A stretch of 64,000 nucleotides of DNA from Henckelia pumila (taxonomy: Eukaryota > Streptophyta > Magnoliopsida > Lamiales > Gesneriaceae). The notes below the pieces were generated by a model. It worked only from the letters and a program-made list of their open reading frames with translations, did no database searches and was not told where the DNA came from. Below are positions 12,287 to 24,637 of this stretch, in pieces. The stretch is from the NCBI RefSeq assembly GCF_033568475.1, contig NW_027331840.1, positions 806,001 to 870,000 of the forward strand, read 5' to 3'. The translations under genes and the position numbers were made by a program. Positions within the stretch are counted from its first letter, which is position 1. Each line of letters starts with the position of its first letter.

Positions 12287-13481
12287 TCACACTTGGGCCT
12301 GGCTCCCCTGTGCCCGGCGCTCTTCAGCAAGTTGAAGGACCCTTGCTTTCCGGGCCGCTTCCGCAGCCTTATTGTCATCTTTTTCCTGAGCAGCCGCCTT
12401 CTCGGCCTCACGTTTTGAGCGAAGGCCTGCTTCATTAGTCGGGGTTTCTTCTTCTTCGGGGCTGACTCAGCTGTGCAAAATATCAAGAAAAATAAGTGAT
12501 ATATTAGATACAGTATGGAAAGAAAACAAGTACACAATAACAGTAAAGCATACCAGAGATCGGGGCCTGGTCATCATACTCATCAATAATCCAGTCCACT
12601 GGATCAGTTACCCGAGCACCTAACCCGTAATCATTCAAACTTTTCTCCTCCAAGAGAGGGGCTGGAGGAAATTTTTGGTTTTCCACTAGCTCTTGAGATC
12701 GGAGATAGGGTTCTTCCACTTTGTAATTCTTAGGGAGTTCGGGTTGAGGAGGAAGGGTAGTTAAGAAGTTGGTGGGTCTGGTCCGGTTGCTAGGTAGTTG
12801 AATGTAAAAGAATCTCTCTTTCCATCCTTTCCAAGAGGAGGGGGTATCATCCAAGAACCGGGCATTTTGTCGGGCATTCAAGGAGAAGGCCATCTCAGTG
12901 AAGCGACACGAATAATAATAATGAAAAACAAGAGGGGTGATGGCCAAAGTATTTGCTTTGAAAAGGACGTAAGTGGCGGCCATCATACGGAAGGCATTGG
13001 GATGAAACTGGTTCAGAGGAACCTTGTAAAAAGCAGCAATTTTATAATAGAAAGGATGAACAGGGAAACGAAGCCCATTCCTGAGCTGTTCCCTAAAGAA
13101 GGTATAGAACCCCTCGGGTGGCTGGTTAGCCCGACCCAGAGGCCCAGGGATGATGATAGAATACGCCGGAGGGATGTTACCCATAAATCAAAGATCTTCT
13201 ATGGATTCCGGGCGTAGGGTACTGGTAAAGTGGGAGAACCAGGGACCTTCGGGGTTTTGTTTGGGCACAGGAAGGAGAGGCCCAGAGTCGGAGATTTTAG
13301 CCTTACCCTTGTCCTTATAAGGCCCAATTTTAGCCTTCTTCGGACGAGATGAGGAGGGGGCTAGTATGGCTTGGACATTGGAGGTAGCAGGAGGGGGCGA
13401 ATCGTGGTGTAAGGCCTCGGATTCTATATCAGAGGAGCCACGAATGTGGGCACCGAAGGATGAAGATGTGGAATTTGACAT
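12287..13481 (-). mobile_element. Antisense PF04195-type ORF, unit 3
   Basis: Start codon at 13481. Same domain motifs as unit 1. About two breaks are seen across the two blocks, so this is a fossil copy. Confidence 0.7.
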
Positions 13482-14653
13482 GTTTAAGGGACAAGGAAAC
13501 TTTAAGGTAAGATAGACAGAAAACTTACAGAAGAAAGCAAGCGTGACACGCGGAGTCGCCGGAGACGGAGAAGCTTAGAAGCAGGGAAGGAATACGTGAA
13601 CAGTAAAAGTAAAGAAAAAAATGAAGAAATGGGTTTCAGTATTTATAGGTGAAGAGCTTTAATTCTGACCATAGATGAAAAGACGATCGAAGGGTAAGGG
13701 TGAACTTGGGAAGTTGAACCGAGCAGCATAATGACGACGCGGGAAGTCGAAAGGACAAGTAACGTCCTCTGACACCTGCCCGTCTTTTCAAGTTCTAGGG
13801 CTAACGTCATCCCTATAGCTTTTGGACATTCATGGGGAATACCCTGGGAGGACCGGGGCAGTGGGACCTTAAACAACCAGGGGCAGGGCTGTAAGTCAGG
13901 ACAGCGAATACGACTCTAGCCTAACTATTTTTGGGATGAGTAGTGATGCCCTGGTAAGCCAAGGGGGCAGGGACATAAAGGGACAGGAATGACAGGGTTG
14001 TATTAAAGCAAGGATGACAAGGCTGTAAGTCAGGACAGCGAGTAAGACTCTAGCCCGACTATTTTTGGGGATGAGTAGTGATACCCCGGGAAGGCCGTGG
14101 TAGCAGGGCCATGAATGGCCAGGAGTGGCAGGGCCGTATTAAGGCAGGCCATGTTCCTCAGGAGCCCGGGATACCAGGTCTGCAGGACTTAGATAAGGCC
14201 CGGGTTTCAGGGACATGATCCCCACGATCACCATAAACCCGAGCATTCCGGGTTCATCGTGTGTGACAGGCAAACGTGGGCAACTACTGCACCCACGATC
14301 CAGATCGTGGCCACTACCCAGGAATTGCGGAGTGACACTCTCACTCCAAGGTCTATAAATACCTTGTCACAGGTATTTGTAGAGGTATGTTCATCTAAAT
14401 TGCCAGAACAATATATTCATTTTCTCTAAAGCCCACTCTATTTCTAAGTCTAACTTAAGCATCGGAGTGGCCCCGCCAGAACCCTTCCGGCGTCCCCACT
14501 AACGTGCTTTTTTTTATTCCTTTCCTTGGTGTGCAGATCATCTCGACTAAGGAAGGACAACTCATATATTACCTCTACTAGCCCGGTCACTCAAGTCAGG
14601 CCCACTTCACTACTATGACATCCCGGGCCCTGGTTTTATTAGAACATCATCAA

Positions 14654-14901
14654 TCATGATGCCACACCAAGAGGGAAACTTGAATTTTAGTTTGTGTTAA
14701 TGTAAATTCCACTCTCTCTCTCTCTCTCTCATGCCACATTCTTCACATTCCATCATTCCTCACTGTTCGATTTATTGTGAATTTCATTTTATACTTGCTT
14801 TTTGTTTCTGGATGATGCCTTGCATCCACATTTTACATTCTGCATACCTTTATATATATGTTTATGAGCCACCGCGTTACATGATTCAATCAATATGATC
14901 A
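14654..14901 (+). pseudogene. MOB1 intron 2 fragment, array unit 3
   Basis: Copy of the unit 1 fragment. The CT tract length differs again, as expected for a microsatellite. Confidence 0.88.
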
Positions 14902-16394
14902 TGTAGCGACCCATCCCGGATCCACTACCTAAAAGAGTTAAGAGCATAATTAAGCATGCATTAAATAAATCGCTGCGGAAGTCTTAAATATAAACAGACC
15001 GGCGGAATACAACCGGCTAAACAAGCTCGATTAAACAACCCAATCGAATTTAAATAAAAACCTACAGCTAATCCTGCTGTCTTCAAGGTCACGGGCTACT
15101 CCAGGCTCCTGATGCTCAAACCTGCACCTCCACCTGCCCCGTCGAATAGGGTGTCCAAATATACAGAAAAGACTGGACGTGAGCTCTAAGCTCAATACGA
15201 AAGCACGGATAAACATACAAATATGATGCATGCAAATGACAAGGTATCCATATCTGGGATAACTGTATACAAACTGCTCAGACTGGCGTCTGGGATATAA
15301 GTTCGTCACATCGGGGTATCTAACCACTGTGTGCGACCACTCATTCCCGAATAATGGACGCGGACTACGGAGTCCTCCAGATATCAGTACCTAAGGGTAC
15401 TCGATATCAAAACGTCCAACAGGGCTGAGTAACCCTAACTGGCTCATCTCAAAAGATATACTGATGTACAGGCACAAGATGATATGCACATGCCGCATAA
15501 CAATAATAACATGCAAACACATAAATGCAACATATAAGCATGCATATCCGCTGGCAATCTCAATCAGTACTTACGTACCTTTCTAAGGCAGTCCTAGTAG
15601 TCCCACTCTAGGTTCCAAGCCTATCAACAAGTCTACAATGAAAATATTCATGCATCAATCAATAAGCTCTAAAAGCCTTAACTAAGCTATTGCATACTCC
15701 TAAATAATTTAAGGAGACCATAGCTATACATGCGTCCGTCGTCAGCCCACTGATGGCGACTATCCCGCAACTAGGGGCACACCCTTGCTGCAGCTCCACA
15801 GCCTCGAGCACTGCTCCGCTAAACGAGTACTGCTCAGCTACTATGTCAAACACTGTCTGACTATACTACAAATAATATTCTACTCCAACTCTAAAATAAG
15901 AGTACCCAAAGCCCTAAAATAGAGCCACGTGGGCGAAGGAGGGAATTCGGAATTGGCAAGAAATGAGGAGCTCGGACCTCATATTTATAGCCAACGATCG
16001 GAAGCTTCGTTCCTGATCGGAAGCTCCGAACGTGTAGATCGGAAGATCCGTTCCTCCGATCGGAAGCTCCGTTTGATACGTGTAAATTCGGTCCACATGC
16101 AACCACACACCTGTCACCGACAACCATCGGAAGCTCCGATCCTGATCGGACGTTCCGATCTCCCTGCTTCCGATGTGGTTCCGAACTTACCAAGATCGGA
16201 GGCTCCGATCCTGGATCGGTGGTTCCGATCCCACTCGAGTCATGAAACCCTCTAAACCATTTTCGAGTGTCCTGGATCCATTTCTGGATTCCGTTAATCC
16301 TTCTGGAATTTCCTTAATCATGGTTTACTTAATCTTGATATGATTATACGATTAATTACTCATTAATCACTAGTTTTGGATACGGGTCACTACA
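14902..16394 (-). mobile_element. Tekay/Del-type LTR, array unit 3
   Basis: 1493 bp. Shares variants with the unit 4 LTR (for example CTCAATCAGTAC where units 1 and 2 have CTCAGTCAGTAC). Confidence 0.85.
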
Positions 16395-17689
16395 TTCCCA
16401 CCACCTTAAAAGGATTTCGTCCTCGAAATCTAAGGTAAACCTCGGAATATAGTAAAAACCACTTGTTCAATTCATCAATAGTTCCGATTCCAAATATTGG
16501 GTTGAATAACCTTCTACAGACCCAATCTTGGATAAAATAGTGTAACACTACTGACTACCGTCAGTTATCCATCGATAACCTCAACAACACGGCACCTTCG
16601 GTCCAAATTGTCAATTGAATCAGTCACACTACCTACAAATCTTAGCGATGACACCCTTGCTAAGATCGTAACTAATCAGCAGCTATGTCTAGACATGTAC
16701 GAACTCCATCGCAGCCCAACTAGAGAACAAGATACAACACATTGTATCTCACTGGTCTATCGGTAACATCGTATCCCTTGATGTTATCGAAAAGCTCTAA
16801 ACAAACGATCTAGATTCAACTCTCGGTCAAATCCTAGATGTCCTTTTTCCAAAACAGTACCTTATGCGAAATAGAATGACAACTACCTTCCACCCGCTCG
16901 CAGAGCAATCGCACCACTTCACACGACTCTAACCATCAGAAATCCTCAGACTGATTGCAATAAACCTTGATCCGAATCTCGCTATCGTAGATAGCATCTA
17001 CTCTTTTACATTAGTCATCCTGCCATGGATAACACCAAAATCCTGACAATTCCTGGCGTCATAGTACGTACTTTCAGTACTCACCCTGCCATTGACCAAC
17101 GAATGTTTCCAAAGAACAACAACTAGCAAACAAAGATTACTAACCCCAATTGTGATAAGATCCTTATACACAATTTCTTGTCCAAAAGCATTCTTCGAGG
17201 TCGTCGTCTCGAAATTCACTAACATCATGTTGAAACTCCCAGATGGACCAACACCATACTCAGCAGTAGTATCCTATATCAGATGTTTACTTCTATCTCG
17301 GAACTAGATATATTATTGACGAAAACGATTCTGGTTAATCCTGTTCCAGATAACCAAACCTTGGCTCCCTAACGAGGATAACCAAACTGATTCACCAAGC
17401 GCGGAATCCTTTCTTTTTTTTTCTGCAGCCTGAGCATTTTCTGCCCAGGTCTTCCGCGCGCGGGCGAGGCCTTCGATGGGCCTCTGAATTGTTTGCCCGC
17501 GCTCGCGCGAGCTTGGTACCTTGCGCGGACGCGAGCCTTTCGTTGGTCTCGGGTGATGAAGCCTGCGCAAGCTTGGTGCCTCGCGCGGGCGCGCGGTGTT
17601 TAAAAAAAAACTTTTGAATTGGTTTGCTCCTGGATTCTTGTTCGCTTAATTGTTGTTTAATCCGAGATTAGTTGTTTAGAACCGAGGTC

Positions 17690-18884
17690 TCACACTTGGG
17701 CCTGGCTCCCCTGTGCCCGGCGCTCTTCAGCAAGTTGAAGGACCCTTGCTTTCCGGGCCGCTTCCGCAGCCTTATTGTCATCTTTTTCCTGAGCAGCCGC
17801 CTTCTCGGCCTCACGTTTTTGAGCGAAGGCATGCTTCATTAGTCGGGGTTTCTTCTTCTTCGGGGCTGACTCAGCTGTGCAAAATATCAAGGAAAATAAG
17901 TGATATATTAGATACAGTATGGAAATAAAACAAGTACACAATAACAGTAAAGCATACCAGAGACCGGGGCCTGGTCATCATACTCATCAATAATCCGGTC
18001 CACCGGATCAGTTACCCGGGCACCTAACCCGTAATCATTCAAACTTTTCTCCTCCAAGAGAGGGGCTGAAGGAAATTTTTGGTTTTCCACTAGCTCTTGA
18101 GATCGGAGATAGGGTTCTTCCACTTTGTAATTCTTAGGGAGTTCGGGTTGAGGAGGAAGGGTAGTTAAGAAGTTGGTGGGTCTGGTCCGGTTTCTAGGTA
18201 GTTGAATGTAAAAGAATCTCTCTGTCCATCCTTTCCAAGAGGAGGGGGTATCATCCAAGAACCGGGATTTTGTCGGGCGTTCAAGGAGAAGGCCATCTCA
18301 GTGAAGCGACATGAATAATAATAATGAAAAACAAGAGGGGTGATGGCCAAATTATTTGCTTTGAAAAGGACGTAAGTGGCGGCCATCATACGGAAGGCAT
18401 TGGGATGAAACTGGTTCAGAGGAACCTTATAAAAAGCAGCAATTTTATAATAGAAAGGATGAACAGGGAAACGAAGCCCATTCCTGAGCTGTTCCCTAAA
18501 GAAGGTATAGAACCCCTCGGGTGGCTGGTCAGCCCGACCCAGAGGCCCAGGGATGATGATAGAATACGCCGGAGGGATGTTACCCATAAATCGAAGATCT
18601 TCTATGGATTCCGGGCGTAGGGTACTGGTAAAGTGGGAGAACCAAAGACCTTCGGGGTTTTGTTTGGGCACAGGAAGGAGAGGCCCAGAGTCGGAGATTT
18701 TAGCCTTACCCTTGTCCTTATAAGGCCCGATTTTAGCCTTCTTCGGACGAGATGAGGAGGGGGCTAGTATGGCTTGGACATTGGAGGTAGCAGGAGGGGG
18801 CGAATCGTGGCGTAAGGCCTCGGATTCTATATCAGAGGAGCCACGAATGTGGGCACCGGAGGATGAAGATGTGGAATTTGACAT
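17690..18884 (-). mobile_element. Antisense PF04195-type ORF, unit 4
   Basis: Start codon at 18884. The N-terminal Ser-rich region and the FYTFFREQLRNG motif are present. About one break is seen, so this is a fossil copy. Confidence 0.7.
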
Positions 18885-20055
18885 GTTTAAGGGACAAGGA
18901 AACTTTAAGGTAAGATAGACAGAAAACTTACAGAAGAAAGCAAGCTTGACACGCGGAGTCGCCGGAGACGGAGAAGCTTAGAAGCAGGGAAGGAATACGT
19001 GAACAGTGAAAGTAAAGAAAAAATAAAGAAAGGGGTTTCAGTATTTATAGGTGAGGAGCTTTAATTCTGACCGTAGATGAAAAGACGATCGAAGGGTAAG
19101 GGTGAACTTGGGAAGTTGAACCAAGCAGCATAATGATGACGCGGGAAGTCGAAAGGACAAGTAACGTCCTCTGACACCTGCCCGTCTTTTCAAATTCTAG
19201 GGCTAACGTCATCCCTATAGCTTTTGGAAATTCATGGGGAATACCCTGGGAGGACCGTGGCAGCGGGACCTTAAACAACCAGGGGCAGGGCTGTAAGTCA
19301 GGACAGCGAATACGAATCTAGCCTAACTATTTTTGGGATGAGTAGTGATGCCCTGGTAAGCCAAGGGGGCAGGGACATAAAGGGTCAGGAATGACAGGGT
19401 TGTATTAAAGCAAGGATGACAAGGCTGTAAGTCAGGACAGCGAGTAAGACTCTAGCCCGACTATTTTTGGGGATGAGTAGTGATACCCCGGGAAGGCCGT
19501 GGTAGCAGGGCCATGAATGGCCAGGAGTGGCAGGGCCGTATTAAGGCAGGCCATGATCCTCAGGAGCCCGGGATACTAGGTCTGCAGGACTTAGATAAGG
19601 CCCGGGTTTCAGGGACATGATCCCCACGATTACCATAAACCCGAGCATTCCGGGTTCATCGTGTGTGACAAGCAAACGTGGGCAACTACTGCACCCACGA
19701 TCCAGATCGTGGCCACTACCCAGGAATTGCGGAGTGACACTCTCACTCCAAGGTCTATAAATACCTTGTCACAGGTATTTGTAGAGGTATGTTCATCTAA
19801 ATTGCCAGAACAATATATTCCTTTTCTCTAAAGCCCACTCTATTTCTAAGCCTAACTTAAGCATCGGAGTGGCCCCGCCGGAACCCTTCCGGCGCCCCCA
19901 CTAACGTGCTTTTTTTTATTCCTTTCCTTGGTGTGCAGATCATCTCGACTAAGGAAGGACAACTCATATATTACCTCTACTAGCCCGATCACTCAAGTCA
20001 GGCCCACTTCACTACTATGACATCCCGGGCCCTGGTTTCATTAAAATATCATCAA

Positions 20056-20301
20056 TCATGATGCCACACCAAGAGGGAAACTTGAATTTTAGTTTGTGTT
20101 AATGTAAATTCCACTCTCTCTCTCTCTCTCATGCCACATTCTTCACATTCCATCATTCCTCACTGTTCGATTTATTGTGAATTTCATTTTATACTTGCTT
20201 TTTGTTTCTGGATGATGCCTTGCATCCACATTTTACATTCTGCATACCTTTATATATATGTTTATGAGCCACCGCGTTACATGATTCAATCAATATGATC
20301 A
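20056..20301 (+). pseudogene. MOB1 intron 2 fragment, array unit 4
   Basis: Copy of the unit 1 fragment, ending in GATCA directly before the LTR. Confidence 0.88.
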
Positions 20302-21794
20302 TGTAGCGACCCATCCCGGATCCACTACCTAACAGAGTTAAGAGCATAATTAAGCATGCATTAAATAAATCGCTGCGGAAGTCTTAAATATAAATAGACC
20401 GGCGGAATACAACCGGCTAAACAAGCTCGATTAAACAACCCAATCAAATTTAAATAAAAACCTACAGCTAATCCTGCTGTCTTCAAGGTCACGGGCTACT
20501 CCAGGCTCCTGATGCTCAAACCTGCACCTCCACCTGCCCCGTCGAATAGGGTGTCCAAATATACAGAAAAGACTGGACGTGAGATCTAAGCTCAATACGA
20601 AAGCACGGATAAACATACAAATATGATGCATGCAAATGACAGGGTATCCATATCTGGGATAACTGTATACAAACTGCTCAGACTGGCGTCTGGGATATAA
20701 GTTCGTCACATCGGGGTATCTAACCACTGTATGCGACCACTCATTCCCGAATAACGGACGCGGACCACGGAGTCCTCCAGATATCAGTACCTAAGGGTAC
20801 TCGATATCAAAACGTCCAACAGGGCTGAGTAACCCTAACTGGCTCATCTCAAAAGATATACTGATGTACAGGCACAAGATGATATGCACATGCCGCATAA
20901 CAATAATAACATGCAAACACATAAATGCAACATATAAGCATGCATATCCGCTGGCAATCTCAATCAGTACTTACGTACCTTTCTAAGGCAGTCCTAGTAG
21001 TCTTACTCTAGGTTCCAAGCCTATCAACAAGTCTACAATGAAAATATTCATGCATCAATCAATAAGCTCTAAAAGCCTTAACTAAGCTATTGCATACTCC
21101 TAAATAATTTAAGGAGACCATAGCTATACATGCGTCCGTCGTCAGCCCACTGATGGCGACTATCCCGCAACTAGGGGCACACCCTTGCTGCAGCTCCACA
21201 GCCTCGAGCACTGCTCCGCTAAACGAGTACTGCTCAGCTACTATGTCAAACACTGTCTGACTATACTACAAATAATATTCTACTCCAACTCTAAAATAAG
21301 AGTACCCAAAGCCCTAAAATAGAGCCACGTGGGCGAAGGAGAGAATTCGGAATTGGCAAGAAATGAGGAGCTCGGACCTCATATTTATAGCCAACGATCG
21401 GAAGCTCCGTTCCTGATCGGAAGCTCCGAACGTGTAGATCGGAAGATCCGTTCCTCCGATCGAAAGCTCCGTTTGATACGTGTAAATTCGGTCCACATGC
21501 AACCACACACCTGTCACCGATAACCATCGGAAGCTCCGATCCTGATCGGACGTTCCGATCTCCCTGCTTCCGATGTGGTTCCGAACTTACCAAGATCGGA
21601 GGCTCCGATCCTGGATCGGTGGTTCCGATCCCACTCGAGTCATGAAACCCTCTAAGCCATTTTCGAGTGTCCTGGATCCATTTCTGGATTCCGTTAATCC
21701 TTCTGGAATTTTCTTAATCATGGTTTACTTAATCTCGATATGATTATACGATTAATTACTCATTAATCACTAGTTTTGGATACGGGCCACTACA
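20302..21794 (-). mobile_element. Tekay/Del-type LTR, array unit 4
   Basis: 1493 bp, with the same TG...CA ends and minus orientation. Confidence 0.85.
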
Positions 21795-22245
21795 TTCCCA
21801 CCACCTTAAAAGGATTTCGTCCTCGAAATCTAAGGTAAACCTCGGAATATAGTAAAAACCACTTGTTCAATTCATCAATAGTTCCGATTCCAAATATTGG
21901 GTTGAATAACCTTCTACAGACCCAATCTTGGATAAAATAGTGTAACACTACTGACTACCGTCAGTTATCCATCGATAACCTCAACAACACGGCACCTTCG
22001 GTCCAAATTGTCAATTGAATCAGTCACACTGCCTACAAATCTTAGCGATGACACCCTTGCTAAGATCGTAACTAATCAGCAGCTATGTCTAGACATGTAC
22101 GAACTCCATCGCAGCCCAACTAGAGAACAAGATACAACACATTGTATCTCACTGGTCTATCGGTAACATCGTATCCCTTGATGTTATCGAAAAGCTCTAA
22201 ACAAACGATCTAGATTCAACTCTCGGTCAAATCCTAGATGTCCTT

Positions 22246-23308
22246 ATTCCCTCTCCCGAGTGCCGAATAAAATATATCAACTACAATTCAATTCCAATAT
22301 CCCTATTAAGAATTTACTTGCAGTGATCAATTCAAAACAATGTTCTTTTTAAAAGCTCTATTAAAGTTATAAGCTCTCCCGAGTCAGATAAACAATTAAC
22401 AGTGTATTTTCCAATGGTCCTATTCAAAATATCCTCTCTCGAGTGCCAGATTTCAAATAAATATTACAAATCAATTATTGATCAGATAATTGAAAAGACA
22501 ATCAATTCTAGAACAAACAATTAATCTAGAAGAAACTCAATTCAAGAAAATCAATAATTCATTTTACTCCCTGAGGGATCGATATCTGAATTTTTCACTA
22601 TATTAAAACTTGACACTCGTACGCTTGCGAGGAATTTTCACAACAAGTTTTTGGCGCCGCTGCCGGGGAGTAAATTTTGATTATTTTTTAGTCTTGTTAC
22701 AAATTAGTCTAGATTTTAATTTAGAGTTTTTTATTTTATTTTAAGTAACTAATTAATTTCCTCCTATTTTTAATTGCAGTTTATGCCGCGAAGAATAAGA
22801 AATTAAAATTTAAAAGGCGGTTCGTGGAATTTATTTGGCGAGTAAAAGAGAAAGGGAAGACTTAACACCGGTGAAAGTCGGGGTGACGACTATAAACCAA
22901 GCGCTTTTTGGGAGGCAACCCAAATTTTTTGTTTTACTTTATTTTTATTTTTATTTTTTATTTTATTTTTTAAATTATGCTTTAATTTTTATTCTTGTTC
23001 ATTAGATTAATTTTTGTTTTTGATTTTTAAAATTATTATTGATAATTTTGGAGGCCTGATTTTATAAACCTTTGAATTGTTTCAGGAATTTAGAGCTTAT
23101 GGCAGAGCTTTGTGCGCGCTCGCTCGTGAATCTCCCGCGCCCGCATTTCCTTTATGCTTCCTTAACTGCTTAATAGCGCTACACCTTGCGCTATCGCACA
23201 ACCCATCTGCGCTTCATATAGCGCTATCGCGCATCACTTCCAAAGCGCCAACAACGATCCCTCATTAGCGCTAGAGAAAGCGCTATCGCGCAGCCATCTC
23301 TTCAACAC
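22246..23308 (+). mobile_element. Athila-like gypsy remnant
   Basis: At about 22655 lies TTGGCGCCGCTGCCGGGG, which is complementary to the 3' end of plant tRNA-Asp and is the usual primer site of Athila-type elements. An LTR-like end (CTCGTACGCTTGCGAGG) stands just before it. A start like MPRR (near 22783) and the TTGGGAGGCAACCCAA motif (near 22910) follow. This motif normally lies far downstream in Athila elements, so nearly all coding sequence is gone. Repeated GCGCTATCGCGC words fill 23160-23300. It joins unit 4 on the left and a truncated Tekay/Del LTR on the right. Strongly broken. Confidence 0.65.
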
Positions 23309-24624
23309 CTGCTGTCTTCAAGGTCACGGGCTACTCCAGGCTCCTGATGCTCAAACCTGCACCTCCACCTGCCCCATCGAATAGGGTGTCCAAATATACA
23401 GAAAAAACTAGACGTGAGCTCTAAACTCAATAAAAAAGCACGGATAAACATACAAATATGATGCATGCAAATGACAGGGTATCCATATCTGGGATAACTG
23501 TATACAAACTGCTCAGACTGGCGCCTGGGATATAAGTTCGTCACATCGGGGTAGCTAACCACTGTGTGCGACCACTCATTCCCGAATAACGGACGCGGAC
23601 CACGGAGTCCTCCAGATATCAGTACCTAAGGGTACTCGATATCAAAACGTCCAACAGGGCTGAGTAACCCTAACTGGCTCATCTCAAAAGATATACTGAT
23701 GTACATGCACAAGATGATATGCACATGCCGCATAACAATAATAACATGCAAATACATAAATGCAACATATAAACATGCATATCCGCTGGCAATCTCAGTC
23801 AGTACTTACGTACCTTTCTAAGGCAGTCCTAGTAGTCCCACTCTAGGTTCCAAGCCTATCAACAAGTCTACAATGAAAATATTCATGCATCAATCAATAA
23901 GCTCTAAAAGCCTTAACTAAGCTATTGCATACTCCTAAATAATTTAAGGAGATCATAGCTATACATGCGTCCGTCGTCAGCCCACTAATGGCGACTATCC
24001 CGCAACTAGTTGCACACCCCTGCTGCAGCTCCACAGCCTCGAGCACTGCTCCGCTAAACGAGTACTGCTCAGCTACTATGTCAAACACTATCTGACTATA
24101 CTACAAAAAATATTCTACTCCAACTCTAAAATAAGAGTACCCAAAGCCCTAAAATAGAGCCACGTGGAATAAGGAGAGAATTCGGAATTGGCAAGAAATG
24201 AGGAGCTCGGACCTCATATTTATAGCCAACGATCGGAAGCTCCGTTCCTGATCGGAAGCTCCGAACGTGTAGATCGGAAGATCCGTTCCTCCGATCCGAA
24301 GCTCCGTTCGATACGTGTCAATTCGGTCCACATGCAACCACACACCTGTCACTGACAACCATCGGAAGCTCCGATCCTGATCGGACGTTCCGATCTCCCT
24401 GCTTCCGATGTGGTTCCGAACTTACCAAGATCGGAGGCTCCGATCCTGGATCGGTGGTTTTGATCCCACTCGAGTAACCCTCTAAGCCATTTTCGAGTGT
24501 CCTGGATCCATTTTTGGACTCCGTTAATCCTTCTGGAATTTCCTTAATCATGTTTTACTTAATCTCGACATGATTATACGATTAATTACTCATTAATCAT
24601 TAGTTTTGGATACGGGTCACTACA
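23309..24624 (-). mobile_element. Truncated second LTR of the Tekay/Del-type element
   Basis: Matches 4269-5589 of the unit 1 LTR with a few percent divergence by eye. About 170 bp at the inner end, including the primer-site side, is missing where the Athila-like remnant joins. Its outer end TCACTACA is followed by GATCA (24625-24629), matching the GATCA at 4092-4096. It is therefore the partner LTR of the same insertion (5' LTR, minus orientation). Confidence 0.87.
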
Positions 24625-24637
24625 GATCAACTGTCAG

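Larger units (their letters stand above)
12216..17618. repeat. Array unit 3
   Basis: Parts: left-repeat tail 12216-12290, Tat-type part 12291-14653, MOB1 intron piece 14654-14901, Tekay/Del-type LTR 14902-16394, internal flank 16395-17618. The Tat half carries the same variants as unit 2, and the LTR half the same variants as unit 4. Confidence 0.9.
1409..22245. repeat. Tandem array of four 5.4-kb composite transposon units
   Basis: Four head-to-tail copies start near 1409, 6815, 12216 and 17619. The first three are 5406, 5401 and 5403 bp long. The fourth stops after about 4.6 kb. By eye the copies differ at roughly 1-2% of positions. Each unit runs: tail of the left LTR-like repeat, Tat-type 3' region with antisense ORF, Tat LTR, 250 bp of MOB1 intron, complete 1493-bp LTR of a Tekay/Del-type element, then its internal flank. 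Because the unit border cuts through two different elements and includes host intron, the duplication is secondary and is not a transposition product. Confidence 0.93.
17619..22245. repeat. Array unit 4, truncated at its right end
   Basis: Parts: left-repeat tail 17619-17693, Tat-type part 17694-20055, MOB1 intron piece 20056-20301, Tekay/Del-type LTR 20302-21794, internal flank 21795-22245. The flank stops about 780 bp short of the end seen in units 1-3 and joins an Athila-like remnant. Confidence 0.9.

Noticed and set aside
22650-22680. tRNA-Asp-like sequence
   Set aside because: Only an 18-base primer-binding complement next to an LTR end; no cloverleaf.
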